Under the pieces are notes generated by a model. It saw only the letters and a program-made list of their open reading frames with translations. It did not search any database and was not told where the DNA came from. From Reichenbachiella carrageenanivorans (GTDB lineage: Bacteria > Bacteroidota > Bacteroidia > Cytophagales > Cyclobacteriaceae), in contig NZ_CP106735.1 of the NCBI RefSeq assembly GCF_025639805.1, positions 1,924,001 to 1,988,000 of the forward strand: a stretch of 64,000 bases of DNA. Direction: 5' to 3'. Every line of letters begins with the position of its first letter. Position 1 is the stretch's first letter. This document shows positions 62,901 to 64,000 of this stretch, in pieces. The position numbers and the translations under genes were made by a program.

Positions 62901-63580
62901 CCGGGCTAGTGACAGCAATTGCTGCTGGTACTGCCATCGTTACAGTCACGACAGTAGAAGGGGCGAAGACAGATCAGGCGACAATTACTGTTTCACCAGT
63001 AGGGAATGGTGATTGTTCGGCAACCTCTTCAGGAGGCAAACCCAATCCTCCTTGCCAAGTATGGACAGAGGTTACTTCGCCAACTAGTGTGATCCTACAC
63101 TGGAATGACAACTCCAACAACGAAGACTTCTTTGATATTATGGCACAATTGTCCGGAGATACTTGGAGAGCATCCAGTATGCCTGACGGTGCAGAAAATG
63201 CTTCATCAGTATCTATCACTGGATTAGACTATGGAGCATCTTATAAGTTCAGAATTAAATCTAAAAATGGAATCGGTGCTTCGGCTTGGGTTGAAACGGA
63301 TCAAGTCAGTTTAGGTGCTGGCATTAGATATCGTACGGATGGATCATATGAGAAATCATGGGTTGCCCCTATGCTTATATACCCCGTTCCTGCCACTTCT
63401 TGGATGGTGGTAGAATCTGCCGTGAGTGGTCATGCAGTGATCAGAGATATATCAGGAAAAGTAGTTTATTCCTTTCTGTCCAATAAAGGAGTAAACAGAT
63501 TGGATGTATCAGGCTACCAAAATGGCACCTACCTGTTAGAGATCAACCAAGATGTGAAAAGGTTTTTGGTCACTCATTGA
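59966..63580 (+). CDS. Secreted Asp-box propeller protein with jelly-roll, BID_2, fibronectin-III and T9SS domains
   Basis: A 1204-residue secreted protein of the propeller family. The signal peptide ends SVIAQ; the mature start reads WQSLNPGAGGRVQGL and SDMEGFYYSSDYGTSW. The propeller (~22-745) carries RGTASTFTYDVAVHDNYMIQ (~402-421), nearly identical to the 1528-residue protein at 43 kb. It is followed by a beta-sandwich (~765-925) resembling a carbohydrate-binding module, a BID_2 domain (~928-1012, without the paired Cys seen in others), a fibronectin-III domain (~1028-1120), and a T9SS sorting domain ending VKRFLVTH. It is followed 80 bases later by another propeller gene. Activity unknown; a secreted glycan-cleaving role is the best guess. 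Confidence 0.83.
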   Translation: MKKIYYLSCFLMMSFSVIAQDWQSLNPGAGGRVQGLSCDPSVPGRMFVASDMEGFYYSSDYGTSWTWAAQDLPTAFMLMAVGHGNKFYVGHAKGLSVSTNKGATYTTVADTEDKTIGLIEIDPSNANYVYAGNNWRGNDGHLNHYPQQTTDTKEIYYSHNGGATWSKSSWDNYSSGDPQVQSITVDPTNSNDVLIATEDGLYRSTNKGVSWSHQTGPSGIDNTYCWGADLSVDGNWLYALYRKGGRTNLFVKNYPNGAWQDLGSGSWDSHNMWQPEVFQASGNSHYVLIGQRDQNPNEGLFEGRFTVSGNTVSGSYQMIMNHNGTTNNVNYDIGWNYYVANCRNNTYYPASWSGTGYTRGVFTQAQQSYFTGDAALGNSDWRIVSTGYVRSDDGLDFFRSRGTASTFTYDVAVHDNYMIQGQADNLALESWDHGGSWVQSRTSFGVQDGHAVHVLPTSPPTVLMDAASGFGGGNPAANSNLLYKTLDLNTPDHNWQQLASANNRKGLPNNRIWQFREDPNDYKRLYVITHAGLYICDDIVSLINTGSPSFRRINSNTSLGTALSFDPDNSNIVYYKDNSGTHKGTRSGTTYTWVTMTRSSGQTNNLHWGGVAVVKSGANSFVYTYERFKGIVRASSGATQFESSAVLWDADLFNYLDEPAWYDAAEHGINTNGILVDGNVMYIPYHVWEDVRWGYGVVKGTVSSNGSVSWENWTSDLHYSTAKQIKLYDGKVYLATQGAGVLARKTNGGQADDLPSIDESGWTPPAAEPRYNLFTDTDETSGLAWSGFGNVTSSPSSGQVLEGASSRYVQGLDQSVAPGADHSLIIEFDPLEVTGGTLVLKGFGIGGALNSLNVKLLDANGGYVDYPNQSFPSNNWGTIAVAISGGTLDTDSFNRVLIERWGGGVDKLYLDDLHISGGVVNAGSSTTVYVTGVTLTPASVALMTGSTQQLSASVAPSHATNQNVNYTSNNTNVVTVNGAGLVTAIAAGTAIVTVTTVEGAKTDQATITVSPVGNGDCSATSSGGKPNPPCQVWTEVTSPTSVILHWNDNSNNEDFFDIMAQLSGDTWRASSMPDGAENASSVSITGLDYGASYKFRIKSKNGIGASAWVETDQVSLGAGIRYRTDGSYEKSWVAPMLIYPVPATSWMVVESAVSGHAVIRDISGKVVYSFLSNKGVNRLDVSGYQNGTYLLEINQDVKRFLVTH

Positions 63581-63660
63581 TAGTTATTTAGGTCAGCAAG
63601 TACCATGTGAGGAGTGAAACCTTTCATGGTGCTTATTTAATTGAGAAAGAAAAGAATAGT

Positions 63661-64000
63661 ATGATGAAAAGGGTTACAAATTTTTTGATTCTGATGGCTT
63701 GGTTTAGTATCATCCATTACAATGCCTCTGCACAGTGGTTCAACGCGAACCCTGGCCATGGAGGTCAGGTACAGCACGTGGTATGCGATCCTAACGAAGA
63801 CGGTAAAATGTATCTCTGTAGTGATATGGAAGGGTACTATGTAAGTCATGATTATGGAGACTCATGGGAGTCCTATAGTTTTCAGTCTTTATACAGCAAT
63901 GTCTTCAACATTGCAATTGCTCCTACGAACTCTGATAGGCTACTTATGGGCTCCACTTATGGAGCGGCAAAAAGTGATGACGGTGGTGATACTTGGTCTT
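63661..64000 (+). CDS. Secreted Asp-box propeller protein, N-terminal part (cut by window edge)
   Basis: An open frame starting ATGATGAAAAGG runs through the window edge (113 codons visible). It has a Sec signal ending NASAQ and then WFNANPGHGGQVQHV, CDPNEDGKMYLCSDMEGYY and the Asp boxes SHDYGDSW and SDDGGDTW. These match the starts of the propeller proteins at 43.1, 57.9 (minus) and 60.0 kb, so it is a fourth full family member. Domains beyond the first propeller blades are not visible. Confidence 0.85.
   Translation, partial: MMKRVTNFLILMAWFSIIHYNASAQWFNANPGHGGQVQHVVCDPNEDGKMYLCSDMEGYYVSHDYGDSWESYSFQSLYSNVFNIAIAPTNSDRLLMGSTYGAAKSDDGGDTWS

Overview
The window is a carbohydrate-utilisation region from a member of the Bacteroidota, most likely a marine Cytophagales-type bacterium. 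The evidence is a SusC/SusD pair, many Sec lipoproteins (GH92, GH43, sulfatases), seven large secreted proteins (five with a visible propeller) whose complete members end in a type IX secretion (T9SS) sorting domain, four formylglycine-dependent sulfatases, and AraC-type regulators with a membrane-embedded N-terminal half. No rRNA, tRNA, CRISPR or phage genes were seen. The exact genus cannot be read from the sequence.

Layout. 0.2-3.3 kb: a fused membrane desaturase/Rieske/flavin reductase, translationally coupled to a TIM-barrel sugar isomerase/epimerase. 3.4-10.2 kb: a GH92 mannosidase lipoprotein, a sulfatase and a secreted clan GH-A-like hydrolase. 10.8-21.0 kb: SusC, SusD, a T9SS-sorted IPT/TIG protein, a MITE-like element and a first propeller protein. 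21.5-23.7 kb: a secreted protein made only of binding and Ig-like modules. 24.0-31.8 kb: a sulfatase followed by a complete L-rhamnose route (isomerase, kinase, fused aldolase/dehydrogenase, L-lactate dehydrogenase). 31.9-34.5 kb: RhaT permease, a frameshifted phytanoyl-CoA-dioxygenase-like oxygenase and a second TIM-barrel isomerase, divergent from a soluble AraC regulator with a clear candidate operator. 35.5-38.0 kb: GmhA, ROK kinase and GH43. 38.1-41.6 kb: esterase, sulfatase and nucleoside-hydrolase-like protein. 41.7-53.6 kb: membrane AraC regulator, 1528-residue propeller protein, GH125 mannosidase, two esterases, aldose epimerase and sulfatase. 53.9-64.0 kb: a propeller protein on the minus strand, a second membrane AraC regulator, another propeller protein, and the start of yet another at the window edge.

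How the parts may work together. The propeller proteins and the GH-A-like enzyme would cut a large sulfated polysaccharide at or outside the cell surface. SusC/SusD would import the pieces. Periplasmic sulfatases, esterases, GH92, GH125 and GH43 would strip them. The cytoplasm would then burn L-rhamnose to glycolytic intermediates and L-lactate, then pyruvate. The combination of alpha-mannosidases with rhamnose catabolism and sulfatases suggests a sulfated glycan containing mannose and rhamnose, possibly with rarer or O-methylated sugars handled by the two oxygenases. The substrate is inference. The best candidate for something undescribed is the propeller family, which shares an N-terminal NPG-x-GG motif and an internal RG-x-x-ST...YMIQ...AD signature, is present in four copies plus one distant relative, and is twice paired with a membrane AraC regulator. 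A second candidate is the GH43-ROK-GmhA operon, which could be a heptose catabolic module.
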